Shown here: positions 5,659-12,307 of the stretch, one piece after another | Layout of the letters: each line of letters opens with the position of its first letter | How positions within the stretch are numbered: position 1 is the stretch's first letter | From: Candidatus Roizmanbacteria bacterium CG_4_9_14_0_8_um_filter_34_12 | Lineage (GTDB): Bacteria; Patescibacteriota; Microgenomatia; UBA1406; GWC2-37-13 | Length of the DNA: 15,691 nt | Direction of reading: 5' to 3' | NCBI GenBank assembly: GCA_002789465.1 | Contig: PFTH01000129.1 | Location: forward strand, 1-15,691 | Translations under genes and position numbers: made by a program | The notes under the pieces: model-generated | Database searches by the model: none | The model's input: the letters and a program-made list of their open reading frames with translations, nothing else | What the model was told of the DNA's origin: nothing

Positions 5659-7125
5659 TTATATTTTTCCAGCTATATGGCTTCTAATAATTGAATATAC
5701 CATTCTTGTAGATTCTGACAAATCTTCCAAAAAACTGGTATCTGCAGCCATTACTAAAGTATCTCTGTTTTTGATGGCGTCTAATATACTTTCATATCCA
5801 TAAACAGTAATTCCATATCCTATTTGTCTTGTATGGCTATCACTACCTCCAAGAAAAGCGCCTATTTTTGGATTATGCTTATTGTTTTCAACAAATTTTC
5901 CAATATTTATGTCGTCATCTCCAAAAAATATACCTGATTTATCAAATCTCTGCAACCTTGCTTCACTAGCATTATATATTTCAATCCCATCTATATAAAG
6001 CTCCGGATCACCTGAATTAATTATTTCACTAATAAGTCCTAACGGAACAGAAGATCTCCGTGCTAAATTGGGGTGAGCTATTATTGCAAACCCCATTTGT
6101 TTATGAATTTTTTTTATTGTTGCATCTAATGGCATATTTGGTTCAATATTTCCATCAAAATTATGTGACCCTATTATGGCAGCATGATTTCCTAATAATA
6201 AAGCTTTAGCATGAAGAATTCCGGGATATCGAATTATTCGAAATAACGGTCTGACTTGTCCTACATTATGAACTAGTTGAGATATTTTTGGAGAAAATCC
6301 TGATCGGCTTTCTTGTGATGTAATAACGTCAACATTTAAACCTCTTTCTACGGCTTCGTTTAATGTTTTCCTTAAATGTCCTGAAGGTAAATAAGGTGAA
6401 ATTACGGTAATACTTTCCCTCTCTCTTTTAATTGCATCATATGCATATTGCATGATGATTGATTGAGAACGCTTGCCGCTATCAACCAGTAATGTATTGT
6501 TATCATCACAAGTATAAGCTGCATCTGATACTGAAATGCCTAAAAATGATCGGTTAAATATAAGTGACAAAATATTTATTAAATCTTTGTTATCCATTTT
6601 TAACATAAAATCAATTCGTTTTCCATCAAGTGGCGTCATATTGACTCCTCCAATATAAGCTATATTATCAATAATCGATATTTTTTTATGGTCTCTACCT
6701 GATACTCCAGGAAATGGAGTATAACTAAGAATTCCTGTGGGTGCATTTGTTTGTGATACTTGACAACATCCTTTTAATAATTCTAATAATTCTACTCTTC
6801 TATTTAGGAGAAATCTTTTATATTCTCTATCTTCACTATTTAATAAAGGAAGATGATTAAACGTATTGTCAGTTACATAATCTGAAAATGAATCATGAAC
6901 GATTCTTACGTCTACACCTCTATGTTGGGCTGCAATTAGTCTTTGAACGAATAAGTCAGTAAAGTGACCTGGTTCCAGAGCCATAGTTTGAATCCATACT
7001 CTATTTTGTGCCATTTGAATTTCTCTTAGTTGATCTGTAAAAAAACTTACAGTCTCAAGAATACTATAAGAATTGCTTCCTTTTTCTAATTTTTTAGTTT
7101 TTCCTTGATATAAGGCTCTTTCCAC
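5659..7125 (-). CDS. Phospholipase D-like protein fused to the C-terminal half of a PHP domain
   Basis: A 488-residue protein. Residues about 25-325 form a two-HKD phospholipase D domain. HKD1 is GRDHKKISIIDN (His146, Lys148, Asp153), followed by YIGGVNMT. HKD2 is LHAKALLLGNHAAIIGSHNF (His305, Lys307), where Gly312 replaces the usual Asp. At about residue 325 the sequence changes to PHP type: NIEPNMPLDATIKKIHKQMG, then FAIIAHPN (His351), IDGIEIYNA and GGSDSHTRQIGYG (Asp429, His431). The N-terminal PHP motifs with the HxH ligands are absent, so the metal site is incomplete. PLD enzymes hydrolyse or transfer phosphodiesters, as in cardiolipin synthesis or nucleic-acid cleavage. Translation starts at GTG, 6 nt after a tataat box. 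No signal peptide or membrane segment is evident. The domain calls are firm; whether the fusion is functional is open. Confidence 0.82.
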   Translation of the reverse strand: MERALYQGKTKKLEKGSNSYSILETVSFFTDQLREIQMAQNRVWIQTMALEPGHFTDLFVQRLIAAQHRGVDVRIVHDSFSDYVTDNTFNHLPLLNSEDREYKRFLLNRRVELLELLKGCCQVSQTNAPTGILSYTPFPGVSGRDHKKISIIDNIAYIGGVNMTPLDGKRIDFMLKMDNKDLINILSLIFNRSFLGISVSDAAYTCDDNNTLLVDSGKRSQSIIMQYAYDAIKRERESITVISPYLPSGHLRKTLNEAVERGLNVDVITSQESRSGFSPKISQLVHNVGQVRPLFRIIRYPGILHAKALLLGNHAAIIGSHNFDGNIEPNMPLDATIKKIHKQMGFAIIAHPNLARRSSVPLGLISEIINSGDPELYIDGIEIYNASEARLQRFDKSGIFFGDDDINIGKFVENNKHNPKIGAFLGGSDSHTRQIGYGITVYGYESILDAIKNRDTLVMAADTSFLEDLSESTRMVYSIIRSHIAGKI

Positions 7126-7131
7126 GATGAT

Positions 7132-7137
7132 ATTATA
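7132..7137 (-). promoter_or_regulatory. -10 box of the PLD-PHP/EEP unit
   Basis: A perfect tataat on the minus strand ends 6 nt before the GTG start at 7125, predicting a leaderless transcript. No good -35 hexamer is visible at 16-18 nt. The placement supports the GTG as the true start. Confidence 0.5.
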
Positions 7138-7238
7138 TCAAATTTAGAATCCAGGAATTATTAAGGCATTTTGCGAAATCATCCTATAGAAAGAATTAAA
7201 TACTATAAGTATATTTTTTTGACTAAATAGGCTCAATT

Positions 7239-7742
7239 TTACCTCATTTCTCTTTTAGACCTATAAAAGAAGATTCCTATGATTAAGATAGTAACAACAG
7301 GGGAGAACCAAGGAGGAATATGAAAATTAAAGCTATCAAGTACCATAATTAAACCTAATACCAGAATCGAATACATTGCTCCATTTTTTAAATATCGATA
7401 TTTTTTAATGGTTTTAATGTTGCTGACAGTCAAATAACGTAATACTATCGCCCCTAAACCATTACCCAGTAAAATTAATGGTACTGAAAGAGTAAAGGCA
7501 AACGCACCCAAAACACCATCTATTGAAAATGTTGTATCAATCACCTCAAGATACATAATCTTGCTAATATCTGAACGACCTTTTTCAAGTAATTTAGCTT
7601 CTTCAGCCTGAGCGTTTTGTTTGAATCCATGAAGAATAAAAAAAGCCGTTGAACCAACCACTGCACCAAAAGCCATTAATGGATGTAGTTTAATCGCATA
7701 CCAAACAATTACAGCAAGCAAGACCGATACTACTGCATAAAA
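7239..7742 (-). CDS. DUF475/TerC-like membrane protein, C-terminal part after a frameshift
   Basis: This frame carries the second half of a DUF475-type protein. It reads FYAVVSVLLAVIVWYAIKLH, a membrane segment, then EVIDTTFSIDGVLGAFAFTL, the second acidic repeat motif of the family, and further hydrophobic segments ending FFYRSKREMR at TAA 7239-7241. There is no convincing start codon of its own: the only nearby option is TTG at 7721, which would cut into the first helix. Upstream the frame closes at stops complementary to 7773-7778. It belongs with the N-terminal fragment at 7690-8151, together giving about 300 residues. DUF475 is related to TerC-type integral membrane proteins implicated in tellurite resistance and metal homeostasis; the function here is unproven. 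Confidence 0.75.
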   Translation of the reverse strand, partial: FYAVVSVLLAVIVWYAIKLHPLMAFGAVVGSTAFFILHGFKQNAQAEEAKLLEKGRSDISKIMYLEVIDTTFSIDGVLGAFAFTLSVPLILLGNGLGAIVLRYLTVSNIKTIKKYRYLKNGAMYSILVLGLIMVLDSFNFHIPPWFSPVVTILIIGIFFYRSKREMR

Positions 7743-8151
7743 ACCAAATTCCTTGCCGTTGAAAAAACGGTTCTATTATTCGTAACCCAAAGTTTTTTTG
7801 TTCCATAAAAAGCCAATGAAAGAATAAGAACAGTAAAAAAGTTCCGCCTCCAATTAACAAAATTGAGGATGATGCTTCAATTGCTTGGTGCACTCTTGGA
7901 TCACCGGAAAACGTTGCGGTTAGAGCACCAAACGGTCCCAAACTTGGGCTAGTCGCCCAAATAATCGCCCATGGTAAGCAACCCCGAACAACAAACACCG
8001 CAAATAAAAAACCCCATAATAAAAACCAACGCCTTGCTTTCGGTTGCATCGTTGCTAAAACTTCAGCGTTAATCACCGCATTATCAATGCTAGATACAAT
8101 CTCGAACAAAGCCAAACCCAGTACGGTAAAAATCATGTTAATAACATTCAT
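7690..8151 (-). CDS. DUF475/TerC-like membrane protein, N-terminal part before a frameshift
   Basis: The frame starts at ATG 8151 and shows the first DUF475/TerC repeat: FEIVSSIDNAVINAEVL in a membrane helix, with acidic residues typical of the family, then WFLLWGFLFAVFVVRGCLPW and SILLIGGGTFLLFLFFHWLF. It holds the expected sequence up to about EPFFQRQGIWF, then runs 16 codons into unrelated sequence and stops at 7690. Deleting one base from the A5 run (7739-7743, plus strand) or the A6 run (7762-7767) joins it to the C-terminal frame. The start lies 17 nt after the ABC permease stop, so the gene may be the third in that unit. Either a sequencing or assembly error, a real pseudogene or slippage during expression could explain the break. 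Confidence 0.75.
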   Translation of the reverse strand: MNVINMIFTVLGLALFEIVSSIDNAVINAEVLATMQPKARRWFLLWGFLFAVFVVRGCLPWAIIWATSPSLGPFGALTATFSGDPRVHQAIEASSSILLIGGGTFLLFLFFHWLFMEQKNFGLRIIEPFFQRQGIWFLCSSIGLACCNCLVCD

Positions 8152-8168
8152 ATTTTGTAAGATTTATT

Positions 8169-8954
8169 CTAATAAACTTTCACCAAACCCTTATTTAATA
8201 CTTTATCAAAACTATTTCTTAAAAATAACAAAGACAATACTAAATAGATACAGTTAAGAGTTAGGCTTATATAAAACTTATTTGGATCGACCTTCCCTGT
8301 TGCGATTATCTCCCGTATTTCTTCAAATATATAGCTTGCAGGAATAAATTTAGCTACAGTCTGTGCCCATGTTGGCAAAATAGAAACCGGATAATATAAA
8401 GCAGAAAACGGAGATATCAAGGCAACTATAGTCCATGCAAATGTCTGTACTTTTGTTCCAAAACGTAAAATTAATCCCGCCACAAAAAACCCGACTGCCC
8501 AACCTGTCATAATTAACAATGCAATTATCGGTATAAAGTTCCATCCAAAAAATAAAATATTGACTTTATACAGTAGATACGCCATCAAAAGTGCAAAAGA
8601 AAAACTCATAAAGGCCTTAATTACACCAATAAATAAAAATGCGACTATCCATTCTCCAAACTTCAATGGGGACACAAACATATTAATCAGGTTTTCATTC
8701 CATAAATCTTCAAGTAAATTAACAGTAATTTCATACTGACCACGCCAAATAATTATCCAGAATAAGATTCCTGACATAATAATAAGAATAACTTTTGATG
8801 CATCCGGCATATAGCTTCTAAAATAGACTGAGGTTAATCCCCAAAGCATCAAATCTATTGTTGGCCAATAAAAAGCATCAGAAATCCGATCATAACTTCT
8901 TCTGAATAAATACATAAAGCGCAAAATAACGGCATAGATTCGATGAATTCTCAT
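8169..8954 (-). CDS. ABC-2 type transporter permease
   Basis: A 261-residue integral membrane protein with about six hydrophobic segments (around residues 28-50, 58-74, 104-134, 140-167, 172-196 and 232-255) in the ABC-2 arrangement. NLLEDLWNENLINMFVSPLKFGEW is the conserved cytoplasmic coupling stretch after helix 2. ISPFSALYYPVSILPTWAQT VAKFIPASYIFEEIREI is the typical end of the domain. The family exports polysaccharides, lipids or drugs, or secretes small peptides. Its ATG overlaps the TGA of the ATPase gene (ATGA at 8951-8954), so the two subunits are translationally coupled. The transported substrate cannot be inferred. The DUF475 gene follows after 17 nt. Confidence 0.87.
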   Translation of the reverse strand: MRIHRIYAVILRFMYLFRRSYDRISDAFYWPTIDLMLWGLTSVYFRSYMPDASKVILIIMSGILFWIIIWRGQYEITVNLLEDLWNENLINMFVSPLKFGEWIVAFLFIGVIKAFMSFSFALLMAYLLYKVNILFFGWNFIPIIALLIMTGWAVGFFVAGLILRFGTKVQTFAWTIVALISPFSALYYPVSILPTWAQTVAKFIPASYIFEEIREIIATGKVDPNKFYISLTLNCIYLVLSLLFLRNSFDKVLNKGLVKVY

Positions 8955-9859
8955 ATTTTTCTTGTCATTTGTAAAAAATAATCCTCCAGAGTGGGTTTAT
9001 TAATACTGATTTCATCATAATAAACTCCCTTATTCATTAAATCACGCAAAAATTGGGCAATTTCCCGCTCTTTAACATCAACCACGATATACCTACCATC
9101 AATCTTATATGCATAGCTTTGTTTTTGACAAAACTCTTCAGTTCTCTTAAGTCCATCTTTTACTAATAATTCAACATGAGAGATCTCAATAGTTTTTGCC
9201 AATCCCACAGGCGTATCATTAGCTATAATCTTGCCGTTATTAATAAAAATAACCCTGTCACAAACTTCCTCAACTTCAGCCATATTATGCGACGTAATTA
9301 TAATTGATACATTAAATTTCTTCCGCTCTTCGAGTAGAAAATCGCGAATATAGGTTGCCACATCTGGATCAAGTGAAGCGGTTGGCTCATCAAGAAGTAG
9401 TATTTTTGGATAGTTGATAAATGCCTTTGCCAGATTAACTCTTGTCAGTTGACCTGCTGATAAATCAGTCATCGGCATATTAATTAATTGTTCGATTTTA
9501 AATATTTTCACAATCTCTTTAATACGACTTTGACGGTTTTTTATTTGATACAAGTATGATATAAATGTTAAGTTTTCTTTGACAGACAATCTCCATGGTA
9601 ATTTAGTATAGGTAGAGGAGAAATTAACTTCTTCAAGTATTTCTGTTCGATTTTCACCTAGATCTTTTCCAAAATATTTTATTAAACCTGTTGTTGGTGT
9701 TAATACTCCCAGAAGCATTTGTAACGTTGTTGTTTTTCCGGCTCCATTAGGCCCCAACAAACCCAAAATCTCACCTTCCTGTAATGAAAAGGAAATGTCA
9801 TTAACCGCAACCTTATCTTTAAATTTTTTCGATAAATTATTTACCGCAAGTATGTTCAT
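8951..9859 (-). CDS. ABC transporter ATP-binding protein
   Basis: A 302-residue ATPase. Walker A is GPNGAGKTT (residues 36-44 from the chosen start), the signature is LSAGQLTRVNLAKAF (LSAGQ instead of LSGGQ), Walker B is ILLLDEPTASLDP and the switch His is in TSHN. About 80 residues after the core form the C-terminal extension common in ABC-2 exporter ATPases. It energises the permease encoded by the overlapping downstream gene at the inner face of the membrane. I chose the ATG at 9859 (MNILAVNNLSKKF) over an upstream GTG at 9877 because a tacaat box lies in the six extra codons and because this N-terminus fits the family. The gene is divergent from the aminotransferase. Confidence 0.9.
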   Translation of the reverse strand: MNILAVNNLSKKFKDKVAVNDISFSLQEGEILGLLGPNGAGKTTTLQMLLGVLTPTTGLIKYFGKDLGENRTEILEEVNFSSTYTKLPWRLSVKENLTFISYLYQIKNRQSRIKEIVKIFKIEQLINMPMTDLSAGQLTRVNLAKAFINYPKILLLDEPTASLDPDVATYIRDFLLEERKKFNVSIIITSHNMAEVEEVCDRVIFINNGKIIANDTPVGLAKTIEISHVELLVKDGLKRTEEFCQKQSYAYKIDGRYIVVDVKEREIAQFLRDLMNKGVYYDEISINKPTLEDYFLQMTRKI

Positions 9860-9867
9860 GATGTTAT

Positions 9868-9876
9868 ATTGTAACA
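9868..9876 (-). promoter_or_regulatory. Extended -10 promoter of the ABC exporter unit
   Basis: The minus strand reads tgttacaat, an extended -10 element (TGnTACAAT). It ends 8 nt before the ATG at 9859. No good -35 hexamer is visible, as is usual for extended -10 promoters. Its place decides the start codon of the ATPase and predicts a very short leader or none. Confidence 0.5.
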
Positions 9877-9932
9877 CAGATGAAGCTAATTAAGTAATAT
9901 TGTCATCCCAAATTACTAAGCTGTTTTATTTT

Positions 9933-9969
9933 TGATGAGGGATCTTGTGTAAGATTCCTCGTTTCATCA
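9933..9969. repeat. Interrupted hairpin between the divergent ABC and aminotransferase genes
   Basis: tgatga-gggatctt (9933-9946) pairs with aagattcc (9951-9958) and tcatca (9964-9969), with a gtgt loop, a 5-nt bulge and one G-T pair. It lies upstream of both divergent promoters, so it could be an operator or the remains of a repeat element. No binding protein is suggested. Confidence 0.4.
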
Positions 9970-10017
9970 GATACAATCCTGCACCTGATTTCACTCGGAA
10001 CAAAAGATTTGATTTAG

Positions 10018-10023
10018 TATAAT
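10018..10023 (+). promoter_or_regulatory. -10 box of the aminotransferase gene
   Basis: A perfect tataat ends 6 nt before the ATG at 10030, again the spacing expected for a leaderless transcript. No clear -35 hexamer is present at 16-18 nt. Confidence 0.55.
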
Positions 10024-10029
10024 TATCTC

Positions 10030-11220
10030 ATGATCGCTTTTTCGAAACGACTTATATCGGTCCCACCCTCGCCAATTCGAAAGTTGGTTCCTTTTGCACA
10101 GATTGCAAAAAAACAAGGGGTAAAAATATACCATCTTAATATTGGCGACCCGGATATAAAAACACCTCAAGTATTTATTGATGTTTTAAATCATTGGAAA
10201 AAAAACCCAATTTCATATGGTCAATCTCAAGGAGAACCAGCTTTTCTTGAAGCCTTAAAAACTTATTATCAGCATTTAGGTTATTTATTTGTCCAGGCTA
10301 AAAATATTCAAGTTACCAGCGGGGGCTCTGAAGCAATTAGTATAATTCTTTTTGCCGTTTGTAATCCGCAAGATGAGGTAATTGTTTTTGAACCTTACTA
10401 TGCCAACTATAATTCTTATGCAATTATTAATAACGTAAAATTATGTGCAATTATAACTCACTCTCAAAACGGATTTCATTTGCCAAGTACTTCTGAGATT
10501 GAAAAGTATATAACTAAAAAAACAAGAGCGATTTTAATCTGTAATCCCAATAATCCCACCGGAACTGTTTATACCAAAAAAGAAATTAATCAGCTAGTTA
10601 AAATTGCTCAAAAACATGGCTTATTTCTCATTGCAGACGAAGTTTATCGGGATTTTGTCTATGATAACCAAAAACACATATCTCTGCTTGATTATATAAA
10701 ACAACTACCAAAACAAATTATTGTGATTGATAGTCTGTCCAAACGTTATAGTCTTTGCGGCGCACGCTTAGGGATGATTGTCTCACTCAATCAAAAAATC
10801 ATGGATGGTGTGCTTCGTATTGCTCAAGGACGTTTATCAGCCGGATTAATTGATCAGACCATGGCTTGTCAAATAAATAATATTCCTAATAATTTTCTCT
10901 CTGATGTAAAAAAAGAATATGAAGAAAGACGTAATCTACTTTATCAAGGCTTAAAACAAATCCCAAACGTTACTTTAGAAAAACCCGAAGGTGCTTTTTA
11001 TTGTATTGTCAACCTTCCCGTTAACAATGCTGAAAATTTTTGTCGTTGGTTATTAACTGATTTTCGTCTTAATAATCAAACTATAATGTTGGCTCCTGCT
11101 GCAGGATTTTATCAAAATCCCATATTAGGGAAAAAACAGGTTCGAATAGCTTATGTCTTAAATAAAAACGATTTAAAACAATCACTCCAAATTCTTGCAA
11201 AAGCCGTAACAAAATATTAA
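10030..11220 (+). CDS. Class I PLP-dependent aminotransferase (aspartate/aromatic type)
   Basis: A 396-residue fold-type I aminotransferase of normal length. Visible are the substrate-loop LNIGDPDIKTP, YGQSQGEPAFLEAL, the PLP phosphate motif VTSGGSEAI, CNPNNPTGT, the pyridine-binding Asp203 in IADEVYRDF, the Schiff-base Lys238 in SLSKRYSLCGARLG, and the C-terminal EGAFYCIVNL and QVRIAYVLN, whose Arg binds the substrate carboxylate. The enzyme moves amino groups between amino acids and 2-oxoacids in the cytosol; aspartate, alanine or aromatic substrates are all possible. It stands alone with its own promoter, divergent from the ABC genes. A 14-bp sequence occurs inverted on either side of it (9929-9942 and 11230-11243). 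Confidence 0.92.
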   Translation: MIAFSKRLISVPPSPIRKLVPFAQIAKKQGVKIYHLNIGDPDIKTPQVFIDVLNHWKKNPISYGQSQGEPAFLEALKTYYQHLGYLFVQAKNIQVTSGGSEAISIILFAVCNPQDEVIVFEPYYANYNSYAIINNVKLCAIITHSQNGFHLPSTSEIEKYITKKTRAILICNPNNPTGTVYTKKEINQLVKIAQKHGLFLIADEVYRDFVYDNQKHISLLDYIKQLPKQIIVIDSLSKRYSLCGARLGMIVSLNQKIMDGVLRIAQGRLSAGLIDQTMACQINNIPNNFLSDVKKEYEERRNLLYQGLKQIPNVTLEKPEGAFYCIVNLPVNNAENFCRWLLTDFRLNNQTIMLAPAAGFYQNPILGKKQVRIAYVLNKNDLKQSLQILAKAVTKY

Positions 11221-11342
11221 TAAAGTGACTCCCTCATCAAAAAAATAACACAAAAAACAGGGTAGAGGATTAAATATGTTGTCTTAACAATATAAAGTGA
11301 TAAAAGGGGACTAGTGAATAGAGAAAAAAGGGGTGGTCTTAA

Positions 11343-11514
11343 CTAGGGAAGCAATGTCAGTAAATTTACTCTAATTTTTAATTTAAAATTTCAAACTTAA
11401 GATTGAATAACACAGTATAGATTATTGTAATAATCCAACCACTTCTCTGCTTCCCACTCTCCGTGACGTCGTAAAAGATATAATTTACGACGTTATTGAT
11501 ATTCGCTTCCCTGG
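11343..11514. ncRNA. Possible structured RNA (strand unknown)
   Basis: ctagggaagc (11343-11352) pairs with gcttccctgg (11505-11514) over 10 bp with one G-T pair. Inside are the palindrome agtaaatttact (11359-11370), attattgtaataat (11421-11434) and a 10-bp stem acgtcgtaaa / tttacgacgt (11466-11475 and 11484-11493) with an 8-nt loop. An alternative pairing of gggaagca (11346-11353) with tgcttccc (11448-11455) also exists. It matches none of tmRNA, RNase P RNA, SRP RNA or tRNA as far as I can tell by eye. I see no clear promoter. Confidence 0.25.
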
Positions 11515-11709
11515 ATATATATCAATCATTATTGTCTTACATGCCATATTTTTATCTATACAAAAAGAATAGAGTACCAAAACACATACCACCCTCTTTC
11601 TTTTACATATCTTTGTTTATAAACAATACTTCGATAAATTTATAATTGATCATTTTGTTTCGTTATTGGCCTCTTCTCTGATAGTAATTTATCAAAGATT
11701 AAAATATAC

Positions 11710-12007
11710 AATATTTAGATCGTTTTATTGCTCTATATTGTAATTATTGAAGCTAAAATATCTCACGCTGCTCCGTAGATTATACCTATGTCTTGATTTT
11801 GGCTTGTTGTATCATGCTAACTATTAATTTTAAGGCTACTTTATATATTAATACTGATCAATTGGTTAATATATTTAGATTGTCATAACAAACTAAAGTT
11901 GAATTAATAAAGCTAAAATATTAAAACTCACTCTCTTTAGATAGCAAGACCAATGCCACACTTTATATTGCTAATGCAATCTAAAATATAAATTTTAAAG
12001 CTATAGT
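11710..12007 (+). repeat. Two diverged direct repeats, period about 160 bp
   Basis: The same order of blocks occurs twice: atatttagat (ending 11720 and 11880), 30 nt, agctaaaatat (11751 and 11911), ctcac with tagat following, tgctaa, and aattttaa followed by ggcta or agcta (11825-11838 and 11991-12002). Spacing is exactly 160 bp for the first blocks and about 166 for the last. A weaker third start, gaagctaatttat, lies at 12073. The copies are too diverged for certainty. Confidence 0.35.
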
Positions 12008-12190
12008 TTTTTCTTTTTCTCCTTAAAAGAATATTAATATTCGAGCATAAGATAATCTAAACGCAACATAATGAAGCTAATTTATCTTAGTTATCCACAT
12101 ACTGCCAGGAGTATAAATAGGAAAAAGAGTGTAGCAATCTGCTAGTAATGTTGACTGGTTATATTATTTGTAATTCACACGTACATATTA

Positions 12191-12243
12191 AATATATCTT
12201 ATAGTATTTATTAACTATAGGATAAAATACTATAAGATATATT
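12191..12243. repeat. Perfect 19-bp inverted repeat
   Basis: The right arm aaatactataagatatatt (12225-12243) is the exact reverse complement of 12191-12209, with a 15-nt spacer. It lies about 65 bp after the stop of the minus-strand membrane-protein gene, beyond a purine-rich stretch on that strand. There is no T tract on either side, so it is not a standard terminator. The 12-mer aaatactataag also occurs at 7198-7209. Confidence 0.75.
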
Positions 12244-12307
12244 ATTTACGACCGTTATCTTTCCCTTCTCCCCTCTCCTCCACTTTCTTGCTTATCATCA
12301 AAATCTT

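Larger units (their letters stand above)
11221..12307. other. 1.1-kb region without a gene, between convergent genes
   Basis: No coding frame with recognisable sequence lies between the aminotransferase stop and the stop of the membrane-protein gene. The sequence is AT-rich. In order it holds a possible structured RNA (11343-11514), two diverged direct repeats about 160 bp apart (11710-12007), one consensus DnaA-box sequence ttatccaca (12091-12099), a perfect 19-bp inverted repeat (12191-12243) and a 24-nt pure pyrimidine tract (12258-12281). Elsewhere in the window gaps are mostly under 170 bp. Such a gap has no promoter duty for its flanking genes, which both end here. Confidence 0.6.

Noticed and set aside
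7200..7220. Terminator atact-ata-agtat followed by a T run on the plus strand
   Set aside because: The stem is only 5 bp and AT-only, and no plus-strand gene precedes it. The genes on both sides run on the minus strand.
9860..9877. GTG at 9877 as start of the ABC ATPase
   Set aside because: The extra six codons overlap the tgttacaat promoter element and add residues not typical of the family.
12061..12096. Possible dif/Xer site (acgcaacataatg followed by ttatcttag)
   Set aside because: The left arm resembles a XerC half site, but the spacing to the right arm is about 10 nt instead of 6-8 and the right arm lacks the usual ttatgtt.
12091..12099. Consensus DnaA box ttatccaca as a sign of a replication origin
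   Set aside because: It is a single perfect copy. A rough estimate from base composition gives about one chance in five of finding one in a window this size, and no dnaA, dnaN or cluster of boxes is present. Kept only as a note in the noncoding region.
11221..12307. tRNA, tmRNA, RNase P RNA or SRP RNA in the noncoding gap
   Set aside because: I looked for T-arm (gttcra), tmRNA ends, gaggaaagtcc and ggaagg-agca motifs and found none. By-eye inspection does not replace a covariance-model search.
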